From contig WGME01000012.1 of the NCBI GenBank assembly GCA_016125225.1, positions 87,821 to 151,820 on the forward strand: a stretch of DNA of 64,000 nt. Direction: 5' to 3'. The notes below the pieces were generated by a model. It saw nothing but the letters and a program-made list of their open reading frames with translations. It searched no databases and was not told where the DNA came from. The stretch is from a bacterium (lineage in GTDB: Bacteria > Planctomycetota > Planctomycetia > Planctomycetales > Planctomycetaceae). The translations under genes and the position numbers were made by a program. Every line of letters starts with the position of its first letter. The first letter of the stretch is position 1. Shown piece by piece: positions 18,891 to 28,376 of this stretch.

Positions 18891-18926
18891 AAGCCGGCCC
18901 GGAGAAAGTGATCTCCGGGCCGGCTT
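18891..18926. terminator. Strong 15-bp-stem hairpin upstream of the DUF1080 gene
   Basis: AAGCCGGCCCGGAGA pairs perfectly with TCTCCGGGCCGGCTT around a 6-nt loop (AAGTGA). It lies between the start of the DUF1080 gene and the 3' end of the Cys-rich gene, both on the minus strand, so it could end the latter transcript. There is no long T-run on either side. Confidence 0.6.
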
Positions 18927-18970
18927 GGTTGATTGATTCGCAGGGTTATCAGAGCGAACAACTCAAGATT

Positions 18971-19000
18971 GAAGCCCAGGGATGGCGATCCCTGGGCTTC
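18971..19000. repeat. CCCAGGGAT-core palindromic repeat (intergenic copy)
   Basis: A perfect palindrome, GAAGCCCAGGGAT, 4-nt centre, ATCCCTGGGCTTC, about 30 bp after the stop of the Cys-rich gene. It shares its core with copies at 40.1, 44.0, 44.5, 48.4 and 55.5 kb. It could also act as a terminator for the minus-strand gene. Confidence 0.85.
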
Positions 19001-19032
19001 TTTGACAAATCACTGCCGATAAAGTTGCTGTG

Positions 19033-19488
19033 TTACCAGGCCACGTCTTCTGCAACGGGCACGCCGGGGATGGGGGCCATCATCGCAGGCAGAGGTTGAT
19101 GGTACTGGCTCATCAACGGTGTCGGCGAAGATGTCGACCACTGCGGATTGGCATCGACGGCACCGTCGTAGAACCATTCCCCCGTGGCACTCATCGGCAT
19201 GCCGCTGACACCCGCACATGAGCCCACGCAAGACGTGGCACAGTTCAAGGGAGCACTGCAGCCCCAGCCGCCCGAACATCCGTAAGGCACCGCGCAGCCA
19301 CGCTTGAAGTGCTTGGGCTTCGCGCAGTGATAGGGCGTCGCACACGATGGATAAGGTGACGAACAGGACGGATACGGAGTCGCACAACCAGCACAACCCG
19401 ATTTCTTCCACTTGCCAGCACTCAGGTCGCTATTCGCGGTCCCCCATAGAATCACGATGGCCATCAGGCCCCACGCCAACTGACGCAT
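19033..19488 (-). CDS. Small secreted Cys-rich protein
   Basis: A 151-residue protein with a signal peptide (MRQLAWGLMAIVILWGTANS). The mature part begins KWKKSGCAGCATPYPSC and contains a run of short Cys-containing repeats (CATPYPSC, CSSPYPSC, CATPYHC, then GCSGGWGC and CVGSCAG), about 15 cysteines in 60 residues, ending in a Pro-rich tail. I start at the ATG at 19488 because GGAG lies 8 nt upstream. Cys-rich exported proteins of this kind are common in planctomycetes, whose walls have been linked to disulfide-rich proteins. No enzymatic function is suggested. Confidence 0.75.
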   Translation of the reverse strand: MRQLAWGLMAIVILWGTANSDLSAGKWKKSGCAGCATPYPSCSSPYPSCATPYHCAKPKHFKRGCAVPYGCSGGWGCSAPLNCATSCVGSCAGVSGMPMSATGEWFYDGAVDANPQWSTSSPTPLMSQYHQPLPAMMAPIPGVPVAEDVAW

Positions 19489-19660
19489 ACCTTCAACTCC
19501 GCAGAGATTGGTTTGTGCACACCTGGCACCATGTCTGATGCCGTCTCTGCAACCTACCGGGAGTTTGACGGAACGCAAGAAAGATTGCGGCAGCTCCCTC
19601 AGAGGACTGGTGGGGTGATGAGGGATATGCCGGAAACACAAGTTGCAGATGCCAGCCAGC

Positions 19661-21034
19661 TCAAACCAGCTCTTTGAGCTTGCCGGTGATCATGCCGTCT
19701 GATGTGGGTTCTGTCAGCGCGACCGTCACTTCGTAGCCACCCTGCGGATAGGCTTCGGCGACGGGAATGTACCACGGACCGCCATCGCCATACGCCGCTG
19801 TCGCCACGAAGCGATCCGGGGCGGCGGCTTGTGCCCGCAACTGGTACTCCAGAAAACTTTCCGCCGGCAGATGCAGCAGCGAAGTCTGGTTGATATGCAA
19901 AGCCGATAGCACGATCGGTTCTTCCCGCAGGCAGCGGTGCAGCCAACCCAACGACATCGCTGGACGAATCCGGTTCGCCAGCGAGGCATCTTTGTTCGCG
20001 ACCAGATCCATCAAGGAAGCTTCGGTCAGATTCGATCGGGGAGTAAGCAGCAAGGGAGATGTTTGCCAACTGGCGGACTGAATCGGCTGAGGCGACAGGG
20101 CGGCTTCACTGGCCATGATCGCGGTGTAGATGCGGTCGGTGAGTTGCACGCGGGCTTCGGGTGTGCCGTTGTTGTACTTGCCGGCCGCAATGTTGCCGGA
20201 GCATCCCGTGAAATAGATGTGCGTACAATCGGGGTCTTCGGCCTGTCGCCGCTTCCGAGCCAAGCCGACGAAATCGCTGCTGACCATGCCATCGCCGTAG
20301 TAGCTCATGGGATGGCAGGCGTAGTAATGACATGCGGCTAACTTGATCTCACCGTCATAAAAAGCGACCGTTTTCAACCAGGGATCGATCAGGCCTTCTG
20401 GCAGTTCGTGGTGCTTGGGGTTCTTGCTCGAACTGCCACGCCAGTCGATGATAGTGCCATCGGGGCCGACAAAGCGTCGGTTGCCCGCGACTTTCTCGAC
20501 CTTCGCCTGACCCGAAGCGATATGCGTGACCGATCGCAATTCGGTCTTGGCCTGAGTCACGGCCTTGGCGGCTCGCTCCAGCACTTGTTCAAAGAAATCG
20601 GGAAAGACCACATGGGGCAGGTCGCCCTGGGCCATCACGATGCGGTCGGCCTCGGGACAGACGAAGGGAGCATTGTGCTGATGAACACATTGAACTGCGA
20701 CGCGTTCGGGAGTGGTCCCCGCTGCTTGGGCCATCACCGCCCGCCATTTCACATGGGCTTCGTTCAGCAGGCCGGTCCAGTCGACCGCACAAATGACAAT
20801 CGGGTCACCCGCGCCGGTGAGAATGAAACCGATGGCTTCTTCCGGATCGTCCATCCCCACAACGGGCTTGATCCAACCCCCACACAAGGGGTGATTCATC
20901 GGGGGGCTGACATCGAAGCGGAATGTGGCCAGCTTCAAATTGGCCGGGGTCGCAGCCAACCCACTGTTGGGGGACGCCATCAAAGTGGCCAGCGCACCGG
21001 CCAGAGAGGTGTGCAAAAATTCACGACGAAGCAT
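19661..21034 (-). CDS. TAT-exported neutral/alkaline ceramidase-like protein
   Basis: A 457-residue protein. The N-terminus LRREFLHTSLAGALATLMA is a twin-arginine-type signal. Matching the planctomycete neutral/alkaline non-lysosomal ceramidase-like family are RFDVSPPMNHPLCGGW, VQCVHQHNAPF with a metal-type His pair, a Tyr/His-rich core (ACHYYACHPMSYYGDG), and YFTGCSGNIAAGKYN. Family members usually have a zinc site formed by these His residues. Whether this one cleaves sphingolipids or another amide is unknown. It lies 172 bp upstream of the Cys-rich gene on the same strand and is divergent from the efflux genes. Confidence 0.8.
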   Translation of the reverse strand: MLRREFLHTSLAGALATLMASPNSGLAATPANLKLATFRFDVSPPMNHPLCGGWIKPVVGMDDPEEAIGFILTGAGDPIVICAVDWTGLLNEAHVKWRAVMAQAAGTTPERVAVQCVHQHNAPFVCPEADRIVMAQGDLPHVVFPDFFEQVLERAAKAVTQAKTELRSVTHIASGQAKVEKVAGNRRFVGPDGTIIDWRGSSSKNPKHHELPEGLIDPWLKTVAFYDGEIKLAACHYYACHPMSYYGDGMVSSDFVGLARKRRQAEDPDCTHIYFTGCSGNIAAGKYNNGTPEARVQLTDRIYTAIMASEAALSPQPIQSASWQTSPLLLTPRSNLTEASLMDLVANKDASLANRIRPAMSLGWLHRCLREEPIVLSALHINQTSLLHLPAESFLEYQLRAQAAAPDRFVATAAYGDGGPWYIPVAEAYPQGGYEVTVALTEPTSDGMITGKLKELV

Positions 21035-21216
21035 GGCGCCTCCAGCGTAACGGGTCTCGTTTCTCTGATTGGCAGAATCGAACGGGAGAGCGTGGCCGGT
21101 CCGGCTTACCAGTTTGTCAGGAATACCATGTTTGACGGAAACATTTCAATCGTTTGACATGTGTTGTTCGGATATGATGGGATAGGAATCCCTCCAATTG
21201 TTTGTCCACCCCCGTG

Positions 21217-22473
21217 ATGGTACCTGCCATGCCGCTTCCTCCTCGAACCAATTGCCGATTGCTTGCGCTGGGATTGTTGCTCGGTGTTTTGAACGGTTGC
21301 AGTCACAGTGAGCCTACCCCCGAAGCTGCCGTTAAGCCCACCGCCAATCCGGCCAGTCAGACGCCACTGAAAACCGCAGTTGCCAAGGTGGAGCCACGCC
21401 CCTGGAGAACAAGCATTCGGTCACAAGGACAACTCGTGGCCGATGAGGCCAGCATCGTCGGAGCGAAAGTCGCGGGACGTGTGGCAGCGGTCTCTGTCGA
21501 TCTGGGTGACTTTGTCCATCAGGGAGATGCGCTCGCTCAACTCGATGAAAGCGAGTTGAAACTTCAGTTGACTCAAGCCGCAGCTCAGCTGGCTCAAGCC
21601 CGTGCGGCGGTTGGGCTCGGTCCCGACCAGGCCGATGATTCCGTCAATCGAGAGAACTCTCCGGTTGTTCGCCAGGAGCGAGCCGTGCTGGTGGAAGCTC
21701 AGGCGAACCTGGCCCGTTTGATGCAACTGCAGGAACGCAATGCCGTCACACAGGCCGATCTGGAAACCAGCGCCGCAGCCGTGGCGGTCGCGGAAGCTCG
21801 CTATGCATCGGCGCTCAACGCGGTCGATGAAAAGCTCGCAATCATTCAGGTCCGCCGGGCAGAGTATCTGCTCGCGAAAGACCGACTGGAACAAGCCACC
21901 ATTCGGGCTCCCTACGATGGCCTTATTCAAACCCGGCAAGCCGCGCCCGGCAGCTATCTCAGCGTTGGTGATGCCGTCTGCACACTCGTGCGGTCCGATC
22001 CGCTGCGTTATCGCGGCACGGTTTCCGAACGTTATGCCTTGTCGTTACGGGAAGGGCAGGAAGTTCTCGTCCAACTCGATGGCATTCCGGAACCGATTTC
22101 GACGCGGGTCACTCGCATCAGTCCGGTGCTGGAAGACTTCAGCCGGGCTTTGATTTTCGAAGCCGTCCTTTCCAATTCGAATGGTCGTTTGCGTTCCGGA
22201 TTGTTTGCGGAAGCCGATGTGGTGATCGACAGCCAGTCGGAAGCCTTGGCCGTTCCGGCATCGGCAATCATCGAGTTCGCTGGTGTGGAAAAGGTCTGGA
22301 AAGTCGCCGAGGGAACCGCGACGGAAGTCCCCATACAAACGGGTCGCCGGGAACACGGGCTGGTGGAAATCGTTTCCGGTTTGAATGCCGGTGATGCGGT
22401 GATTCGGGCCGGCGCTGATGGACGTAGTGGCCCAGTCGAACCCACCGTGACCAGTGACAACGTTGGCGGATAA
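21217..22473 (+). CDS. RND efflux periplasmic adaptor (membrane fusion lipoprotein)
   Basis: A 418-residue HlyD/AcrA-type adaptor, the periplasmic subunit linking an RND pump to an outer membrane channel. A lipobox LLLGVLNGC (Cys at about residue 28) predicts a lipoprotein. The barrel-sandwich half (GAKVAGRVAAVSVDLGDFV), a long coiled-coil hairpin (about residues 110-225, Ala/Gln/Glu-rich) and the second half (TIRAPYDGLIQTRQAAPGSY) are clear, with a beta-barrel after it. The start may be 21217 or the ATG at 21229. It lies 48 bp before the RND permease and forms an operon with it. No outer-membrane TolC-like gene is adjacent. Confidence 0.9.
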   Translation: MVPAMPLPPRTNCRLLALGLLLGVLNGCSHSEPTPEAAVKPTANPASQTPLKTAVAKVEPRPWRTSIRSQGQLVADEASIVGAKVAGRVAAVSVDLGDFVHQGDALAQLDESELKLQLTQAAAQLAQARAAVGLGPDQADDSVNRENSPVVRQERAVLVEAQANLARLMQLQERNAVTQADLETSAAAVAVAEARYASALNAVDEKLAIIQVRRAEYLLAKDRLEQATIRAPYDGLIQTRQAAPGSYLSVGDAVCTLVRSDPLRYRGTVSERYALSLREGQEVLVQLDGIPEPISTRVTRISPVLEDFSRALIFEAVLSNSNGRLRSGLFAEADVVIDSQSEALAVPASAIIEFAGVEKVWKVAEGTATEVPIQTGRREHGLVEIVSGLNAGDAVIRAGADGRSGPVEPTVTSDNVGG

Positions 22474-22521
22474 TAATCCCTCGCCGTCCTTCCTGATCCT
22501 CTTCCTCTGCAGGATGTCATA

Positions 22522-25500
22522 ATGCAGTGGCTTGCGAATGTCTGTGTCCGCCGCCCGGTCTTTGCGTTGATGCTCGTATCGGCCTTTGTGGTCGCGGGCA
22601 TCGTGTCGTATCCGATGCTCGGCGTCGATCGTTTTCCGAATCTCGATTTGCCGTCTGTGTATGTGCGGACCACCTATCCCGGTGCGGCTCCACAGGAGGT
22701 TGAATCGGAAGTCAGTCAGGTCCTGGAAGACGCGATCGCGACTGTTGCGGGGATCGATGAACTGCGCTCCATCTCGAGCGAAGGTTCTTCGATTGTGATG
22801 GTCACATTCAATCTGAACCGCAATCTTGATGCCGCGGTGCAGGATGTGCGTGATGCCGTGGCCCGTGTCGGGAATCGCTTGCCGCCAGGGCTCGATCCGC
22901 CGGTGGTGCAGCAGCAGGACCTCGATTCTTCGCCGATCATGACGATTGCCGTCTCGGGTCCATTAACGAGTCGCGAGTTGTATGTCCTCGCCGACCGTTA
23001 TGTTAAAAATATCATCGAGTCGGCACCGGGCGTCGGTGAAGTGCTGATCTCCGGGGCCTCGGATCGGGCCGTGCAGGTCAACATCGATGCCCGACGGCTG
23101 GCGGCCCATCGTGTTTCGATCATGGACATTCGCGATGCATTGCAACGACAGAATGCGGAGATTCCTGGTGGTCGCGTCGATGCAGGGAATCGAGAATTGA
23201 CGTTGCGGACATTGGGCCGCTTCGATCATGCCCGTGATTTTCCCAATCTGGTGGTCTCCACGGTGAACGGGGCCACCATCCGTTTGAGTGACCTGGGAGA
23301 TGTCGTTGATGGCACCAAGGAAGAGCGACGGCTGGCCCGCATGAATGGTCAACCCGCTGTGGTGTTGCAGGTGCAGCGGCAATCGGGTGCGAACACGGTG
23401 GAAGCGATCGCGGGGGTGAAAGAACGCCTGCCACGGTCGATGGAACTGCTGCCGAAAGATGTGGAAGTGACCGTCATCCAAGACCAGTCGCGGTACATCA
23501 ATGCGGCCCTGCATGAAATCCAGGGGCATCTGATTTCCGGCAGTATTCTTGCCACGATTACCGTGCTGATTTTTATGCGGTCATGGCGTTCGACATTGAT
23601 TGCCGCGGTGGCGATTCCGACCTCGATCGTCGCGACATTTGCCTTCATGAAACTCTTCGGCTTCACTTTGAACAACGTCACCATGCTGGCGTTGGTGCTG
23701 ATGGTCGGCGTGGTGATTGATGATGCCATCGTCGTTCTCGAAAACGTCTTCCGCTTCATCGAAGAGAAGGGGATGTCGCCGTTTGAGGCGGCGATTGAAG
23801 GGACGCGGGAAATTGGTCTCGCCGTGCTCGCGACCACTCTCTCGCTGGTCATCGTCTTCCTGCCGGTGTCGTTTCTCTCCAGCGTGACCGGTCGCATGCT
23901 CTTCCAGTTCGGCATTACAGCAACGGTGGCCATCATGGTCTCGATGCTCATCAGCTTCACCTTAACGCCGATGATGTGCAGCCTGATTCTCAAGCCGGTG
24001 GCGACACATACCGAGTCACCCGGCTCGCGCCGCGGGTTCTATGCCTTCATTGAATGGGGCTACCTGAAGATTCTGGGATGGTCGCTGCGTTTCCGTTGGC
24101 TGGTCCTGTTGCTCTCTGCGGGGGTTATCGGCTCAAACTTCTGGCTCTATCAACTTGTGCAGCAGGATTATATTCCGACCAATGTCGACGAGTCGGAATT
24201 CGAAGTCAGCCTGACCGCGAATGAAGGGGCGACATTGCAGACCATGTCGAACCTCATGCGGAATGTTGAACGCGAACTGCAGGACATGCCGGGGATTGAT
24301 CTCGTCCTCGCCACCGTGGGTTCGCGCGGATTGGGAGCCGTTAACCGCGGCGAAGTCTATGTGCGGTTGCAACCGTTGGAGACCCGTGTCTTCTCGTTTG
24401 ATCGCCTGTGGGAAGGTTTTCGACATGGCGATCCGGCTGCGGCTTTCCGGGGCAACTTCTCGCAGCGCGACATGATGCAGACGGTCCGCAAACGTTTGAA
24501 CAAGATGGAAGGGGTGCGCGTCGCGGTTCGCAATCTGACGTCATTGCGGCAAGGTGCCCCGGTCGATATCGACTTCTCCATCACTGGGCCGAACGTTGAA
24601 GACCTTGTGGCCTTCAGTGAAAAACTCAGGGAGAAGGCCGCCGAAATTCCGGGGATCGTCGATGTCGATACGACATTGCGGCTCGATAAGCCGGAACTGC
24701 TGGCGAAGCTCGATCGTGAACGCATGGCGGCCCTCGGTGTCACCGTGCAGGAAGTCGCCGATACGTTGCGAGTCGCTGTCGGTGGTGATGACCGTGTGTC
24801 ACGCTATCGCGACCGCAGTGTCGATGACGCCTACGATGTGGAAGTGCGGCTGGTCGGCATCGACCGCGGTGATGCCGAGTCGATCTCACAACTTTATGTC
24901 CGGGCGTATCCCGGTCGCAATGCGGGCAACATGGGCGACAACGCCCTGCGAAGTTCGGGCGGGGCCGTGCTCACCCGGCTCGATAACGTGGTCACCTTCG
25001 AATACTCCGAAGATTACGCCCGCATCGACCGTCTTGATCGTCAACGCATGGTGGCCGTTCGTGCCAATATCGCCCCCGGGTTTGCTCTTGCCGACCGGCT
25101 CGATGCGATGCATGCCGCCGCGGAAGATCTCGGCATCCCCCCCGGTTTCAGCACGCGCGTGCTCGGCCGTGGCCGTGAACTGGAACGCACCCTGAACGAC
25201 TTCCAATGGACGTTTCTGCTGTCATTCGTTTTCATGTACATCGTGCTCGCGGCCCAGTACGAACACCTGGTGCATCCGCTGACGATTCTGCTGTCGCTGC
25301 CGCTGGCCGTGCCGTTCGGTCTCATCAGTCTTTACTGGGGTGGTGAGAGTTTAAACCTGTATTCGGCGCTCGGCATTCTGGTGCTGTTCGGCGTGGTGAA
25401 GAAGGCGTCGATTCTGCAGATCGACCATACCAACCTGCTGCGATCGCATGGCATGGACCGGCACACCGCGATTCTTGCTGCCAACCGCGACCGGTTGCGG

Positions 25501-25764
25501 CCGATTCTGATGACCACCATCTCTTTCGTCGCCGGGATGCTGCCCTTGTTGATCGCGACCGGTCCTGGTGCCGAAGAGCGCCGCTCGATTGCCGTCTTGG
25601 CATGTGGCGGTCAAACGCTGTCGCTGCTGCTGACACTGATCGCCATTCCAGTGATTTACGATATCTTGGACGATATCAGTTTGTTGTTCATGAAGCGGAT
25701 GTCGACAGTCTCTTCACCAATTGAACCGGTGATGCCAGGGACTGCAACTCCCGGGTCAGTATGA
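22522..25764 (+). CDS. RND efflux transporter permease (AcrB/HAE family)
   Basis: A 1080-residue inner membrane RND pump subunit driven by the proton gradient. The opening WLANVCVRRPVFALMLVSA, porter-domain text (TTYPGAAPQEVESEVSQVLE), TM4 with the proton-relay Asp pair (MVGVVIDDAIVVLENVFRF), and TM10 with the conserved Lys (LFGVVKKASILQIDHTNLL) are all present. Length matches the family. The relay residues look intact, so the pump should be functional. Substrates are probably hydrophobic compounds but cannot be specified. Confidence 0.95.
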   Translation: MQWLANVCVRRPVFALMLVSAFVVAGIVSYPMLGVDRFPNLDLPSVYVRTTYPGAAPQEVESEVSQVLEDAIATVAGIDELRSISSEGSSIVMVTFNLNRNLDAAVQDVRDAVARVGNRLPPGLDPPVVQQQDLDSSPIMTIAVSGPLTSRELYVLADRYVKNIIESAPGVGEVLISGASDRAVQVNIDARRLAAHRVSIMDIRDALQRQNAEIPGGRVDAGNRELTLRTLGRFDHARDFPNLVVSTVNGATIRLSDLGDVVDGTKEERRLARMNGQPAVVLQVQRQSGANTVEAIAGVKERLPRSMELLPKDVEVTVIQDQSRYINAALHEIQGHLISGSILATITVLIFMRSWRSTLIAAVAIPTSIVATFAFMKLFGFTLNNVTMLALVLMVGVVIDDAIVVLENVFRFIEEKGMSPFEAAIEGTREIGLAVLATTLSLVIVFLPVSFLSSVTGRMLFQFGITATVAIMVSMLISFTLTPMMCSLILKPVATHTESPGSRRGFYAFIEWGYLKILGWSLRFRWLVLLLSAGVIGSNFWLYQLVQQDYIPTNVDESEFEVSLTANEGATLQTMSNLMRNVERELQDMPGIDLVLATVGSRGLGAVNRGEVYVRLQPLETRVFSFDRLWEGFRHGDPAAAFRGNFSQRDMMQTVRKRLNKMEGVRVAVRNLTSLRQGAPVDIDFSITGPNVEDLVAFSEKLREKAAEIPGIVDVDTTLRLDKPELLAKLDRERMAALGVTVQEVADTLRVAVGGDDRVSRYRDRSVDDAYDVEVRLVGIDRGDAESISQLYVRAYPGRNAGNMGDNALRSSGGAVLTRLDNVVTFEYSEDYARIDRLDRQRMVAVRANIAPGFALADRLDAMHAAAEDLGIPPGFSTRVLGRGRELERTLNDFQWTFLLSFVFMYIVLAAQYEHLVHPLTILLSLPLAVPFGLISLYWGGESLNLYSALGILVLFGVVKKASILQIDHTNLLRSHGMDRHTAILAANRDRLRPILMTTISFVAGMLPLLIATGPGAEERRSIAVLACGGQTLSLLLTLIAIPVIYDILDDISLLFMKRMSTVSSPIEPVMPGTATPGSV

Positions 25765-26126
25765 CGGCCATTCGTTTTTGCCTCCGGTTTATGAATGGAA
25801 GCGGAAGAACGATTGATATCCTCATGTAATCAATGACCGTCGGTCACTCACAGAGTGATATGGTCACGTGATCGTCATCATTTTTGATGAGTTCTTGATG
25901 TTATTGAATGACACTCGAAGACACGGTTGATATTATCGCCGGGGTCATTTCGACGTCCTCTCGTTCGTCTTCATTCGCATTCAGTACTGCGGATCAGAAA
26001 CTCCCTTCGGGGATGATATTCCGCAACGAATGATGTTTTTTCACGGCAACAAGGTCTGCTCTTTCACAACGTTGTGAAAGGGCAACGCGGCGCCGCGTGG
26101 CGCAATACCACTGTGGAGATTCCTTG
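25765..26126. promoter_or_regulatory. 362-bp intergenic region with two perfect palindromes upstream of the sulfatase
   Basis: No credible gene here. The first 270 bp are AT-richer than the flanks and may hold promoters. Close to the sulfatase start lie CTTTCACAACGTTGTGAAAG (26061-26080, perfect 20-bp palindrome) and, 4 bp later, ACGCGGCGCCGCGT (26085-26098, perfect 14-bp palindrome). The 20-bp one is AT-rich in its arms and looks like a dimeric repressor operator. It could instead be a cruciform or leader hairpin. Confidence 0.45.
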
Positions 26127-27791
26127 ATGAAATCCGTCCTGCGAACTTTGGTCCCCAAGGCGTTGATGGCCTGGGCGATGGCCGCCGGCTGCCTGGCAAC
26201 GGTGCAACCGCTGCAGGCCCAATCGTCTGCCAAGCCGAACATCATTCTGATTGTCTCCGATGACACAGGCTATGGTGACCTGGGGCCGTATGGGGGTGGC
26301 GAGGGTCGCGGGATGCCTACGCCGAATATCGATCGCATGGCCAATGAAGGCATGCAGTTCTACACGTTCTATGCACAACCCAGTTGCACACCCGGCCGGG
26401 CCGCCATGCTCACAGGCCGCATTCCCAATCGCAGCGGTATGACTACCGTGGCGTTTCAAGGCCAAGGGGGCGGGCTTCCCGCTGCCGAATGGACGCTGGG
26501 GTCGGTTCTGAAGACCGCGGGCTACAACACATTTTTCACCGGCAAATGGCACCTGGGTGAAGCCGACTACGCACTTCCGAATGCCCAGGGCTATGACGAA
26601 ATGCGTTACTGTGGCCTGTACCACCTCAATGCCTACACCTACGCCGATCCCACATGGTTCCCGGATATGGAACCGGATCTGCGGGCGTTTTTTGCCAAAG
26701 TCACCAAGGGCTCGCTGTCGGGCAATGTCGGCGAAGCTGCCAAGGAAGACTTCAAGATCAATGGGCAGTATGTCGACACGCCGGAAAAAGGCGTGGTCGG
26801 CATTCCTTACTTCGACGGCTATGTCGAAAAGGCCACACTGGACTATCTCGATAAAGCTGCCAAGACACCGGACAAGCCGTTCTTTGCCCACGTCAATTTC
26901 ATGAAGGTTCATCAGCCGAACCTGCCCCACCCGGATTACGTCCACAAGTCGCTGTCGAAGAGCAAGTATGCCGACTCGGTCGTCGAACTGGATGCCCGCA
27001 TCGGCAGCATCATGGACAAAGTCCGCTCGCTGGGACTCGATAAAAACACCCTGGTCTTCTACACCACCGACAACGGTGCCTGGCAGGATGTCTATCCCGA
27101 TGCTGGTTACACGCCGTTCCGTGGTACCAAGGGAACCGTCCGTGAAGGGGGCAACCGCGTGCCTGCCTTTGCCTGGATGCCCGGAAAAATCAAAGCGGGT
27201 GCCAAGAGCCACGACATCGTCGGCGGCCTGGACCTGATGGCCACATTCGCATCGGTGGCGGGTGTCAAACTCCCCACCAAAGACCGCGAAGGCCAGCCGA
27301 TTATCTTCGATAGCTACGACATGTCGCCGTTGCTGTTCGGCACCGGAAAGTGTGCCCGCAAAGAATGGTTCTTCTTCACCGAGAACGAACTGACCCCCGG
27401 TGCCGCCCGCGTCTCCAACTACAAAGCCGTGTTCAATCTCCGCGGGGATAACGGAGCCCAAACCGGTGGCTTGGCCGTCGATACCAACCTCGGCTGGAAG
27501 GGCGAAAGCAAGTACGTGGCCATCGTGCCTCAGATCTTCGATCTCTGGCAGGACCCCCAGGAACGCTATGACATTTTCATGAACAACTACACCGAGCGGA
27601 CGTGGACATTGGTGACCATCAGCCAATCCATCGAAACGCTGATGAAAACCTATGTTCAATACCCACCCCGGAAACTTCAGAGCCTGGGTTACGACGGACC
27701 GATTGAACTCTCCAAGTACCAGCGCTTCCAGTGGGTTCGCGAGCAACTGGAAAAAGAGGGGGTCAACATTCCGTTGCCCACCGGCAACTGA
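26127..27791 (+). CDS. Secreted arylsulfatase (formylglycine sulfatase)
   Basis: A 554-residue type I sulfatase. The signal peptide runs to about residue 33 (LQAQSS). The metal-binding start KPNIILIVSDDTGYGDLGPY and the activation motif SCTPGRAAMLTGRIP, with Cys87 as the formylglycine precursor, are intact. FFTGKWHLGE and FYTTDNGAW (second metal Asp/Asn) also fit. Planctomycetes encode many such enzymes for sulfated polysaccharides. I start at the ATG at 26127 because GGAG lies 8 nt upstream; a GTG at 26097 overlaps an upstream palindrome and is less likely. The maturase is not in the window. Confidence 0.94.
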   Translation: MKSVLRTLVPKALMAWAMAAGCLATVQPLQAQSSAKPNIILIVSDDTGYGDLGPYGGGEGRGMPTPNIDRMANEGMQFYTFYAQPSCTPGRAAMLTGRIPNRSGMTTVAFQGQGGGLPAAEWTLGSVLKTAGYNTFFTGKWHLGEADYALPNAQGYDEMRYCGLYHLNAYTYADPTWFPDMEPDLRAFFAKVTKGSLSGNVGEAAKEDFKINGQYVDTPEKGVVGIPYFDGYVEKATLDYLDKAAKTPDKPFFAHVNFMKVHQPNLPHPDYVHKSLSKSKYADSVVELDARIGSIMDKVRSLGLDKNTLVFYTTDNGAWQDVYPDAGYTPFRGTKGTVREGGNRVPAFAWMPGKIKAGAKSHDIVGGLDLMATFASVAGVKLPTKDREGQPIIFDSYDMSPLLFGTGKCARKEWFFFTENELTPGAARVSNYKAVFNLRGDNGAQTGGLAVDTNLGWKGESKYVAIVPQIFDLWQDPQERYDIFMNNYTERTWTLVTISQSIETLMKTYVQYPPRKLQSLGYDGPIELSKYQRFQWVREQLEKEGVNIPLPTGN

Positions 27792-27820
27792 GCCTCTCGT
27801 TCAACCCTCAATGGTCCCGT

Positions 27821-27851
27821 CATAGCCCTCGGTGTCGCACCGGGGGCTATG
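27821..27851 (+). terminator. Terminator-like hairpin after the sulfatase gene
   Basis: CATAGCCCTCGGTG pairs with CACCGGGGGCTATG (one G-T pair) around a 3-nt loop, followed shortly by GTTTTTC. It starts 30 bp after the sulfatase stop. The stem is a variant of the GCCCTCGGTTGC hairpin family seen at 17.5 and 42.7 kb. Confidence 0.75.
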
Positions 27852-27898
27852 ATGTTTTTCAGCGTTGCAAATCACCATGCCGTTGTGGAGATCCGAAG

Positions 27899-28252
27899 AT
27901 GCCACTGGAACGTCTGATCTTAAGCAGCGTCATCGGCGGCACGGCTCTGTTACTGATGGGCCTGGCCCGCCCCCTGATCAGACGCCGCATCCGGCCGAAC
28001 CGTTACTACGGATTCTGCACGCCCGCCACCCTGCGGGATGAGTCGCTGTGGTATGATGTCAACGCCCAGACCGGTACCGATCTTTATCGAGTCGGAACCG
28101 GAACGCTACTCCTCACGGCGATCTACCTCATCGACATCATTTCGCTGTCCACTTTCACGCTGATCACCGCCGGATGGATGACACTGGGGTCGCTATGGTC
28201 CGCGTTGCATGGCTTTGTCATCATCCATCGTTCCGCCAAGCGGGATGGGTGA
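27899..28252 (+). CDS. Small SdpI-family-like membrane protein
   Basis: A 117-residue protein with an N-terminal hydrophobic segment (LILSSVIGGTALLLMGLA) and two more near the C-terminus. The segment RIRPNRYYGFCTPATLRDESLWYDVNA-like region (residues about 30-56) fits the SdpI pattern of N-x2-YG-(F/I)-R/C-T-P-x-T then W-x3-N. SdpI in Bacillus is the immunity protein against the SdpC toxin; in other phyla the family is a generic small membrane protein of unknown role. GGAG lies 9 nt before the ATG. No toxin gene is adjacent, so an immunity role is not claimed. Confidence 0.62.
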   Translation: MPLERLILSSVIGGTALLLMGLARPLIRRRIRPNRYYGFCTPATLRDESLWYDVNAQTGTDLYRVGTGTLLLTAIYLIDIISLSTFTLITAGWMTLGSLWSALHGFVIIHRSAKRDG

Positions 28253-28271
28253 CGCGAAACCGCTCTTCCCC

Positions 28272-28350
28272 TGTAGGCTGGGTTAGCGCAGCGTAACCCA
28301 GCATCTCGGTCGAACCAAAGTTGGGTTACGCCCGTCGGCTTACCCAGCCA
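28272..28350. repeat. Intergenic GGGTTA-type inverted repeat
   Basis: GCTGGGTTA (28277-28285) with TAACCCAGC (28294-28302), then a second pair TTGGGTTAC and CTTACCCAGCC at 28321-28350. This resembles the widespread intergenic 'GTGGGTTACGC...GCGTAACCCAC' repeat of many bacterial genomes. It lies between two convergent genes. Confidence 0.6.
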
Positions 28351-28376
28351 ACGTGACTGGCAAGCGAGGAGATCCA

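Noticed and set aside
26064..27746. 560-residue antisense ORF over the sulfatase gene
   Set aside because: Shadow of a strongly biased coding frame; the sulfatase motifs are on the plus strand.
27899..28252. Toxin-immunity module around the SdpI-like gene
   Set aside because: No SdpC-like toxin or SdpR-like regulator is adjacent; the family is often unrelated to immunity.
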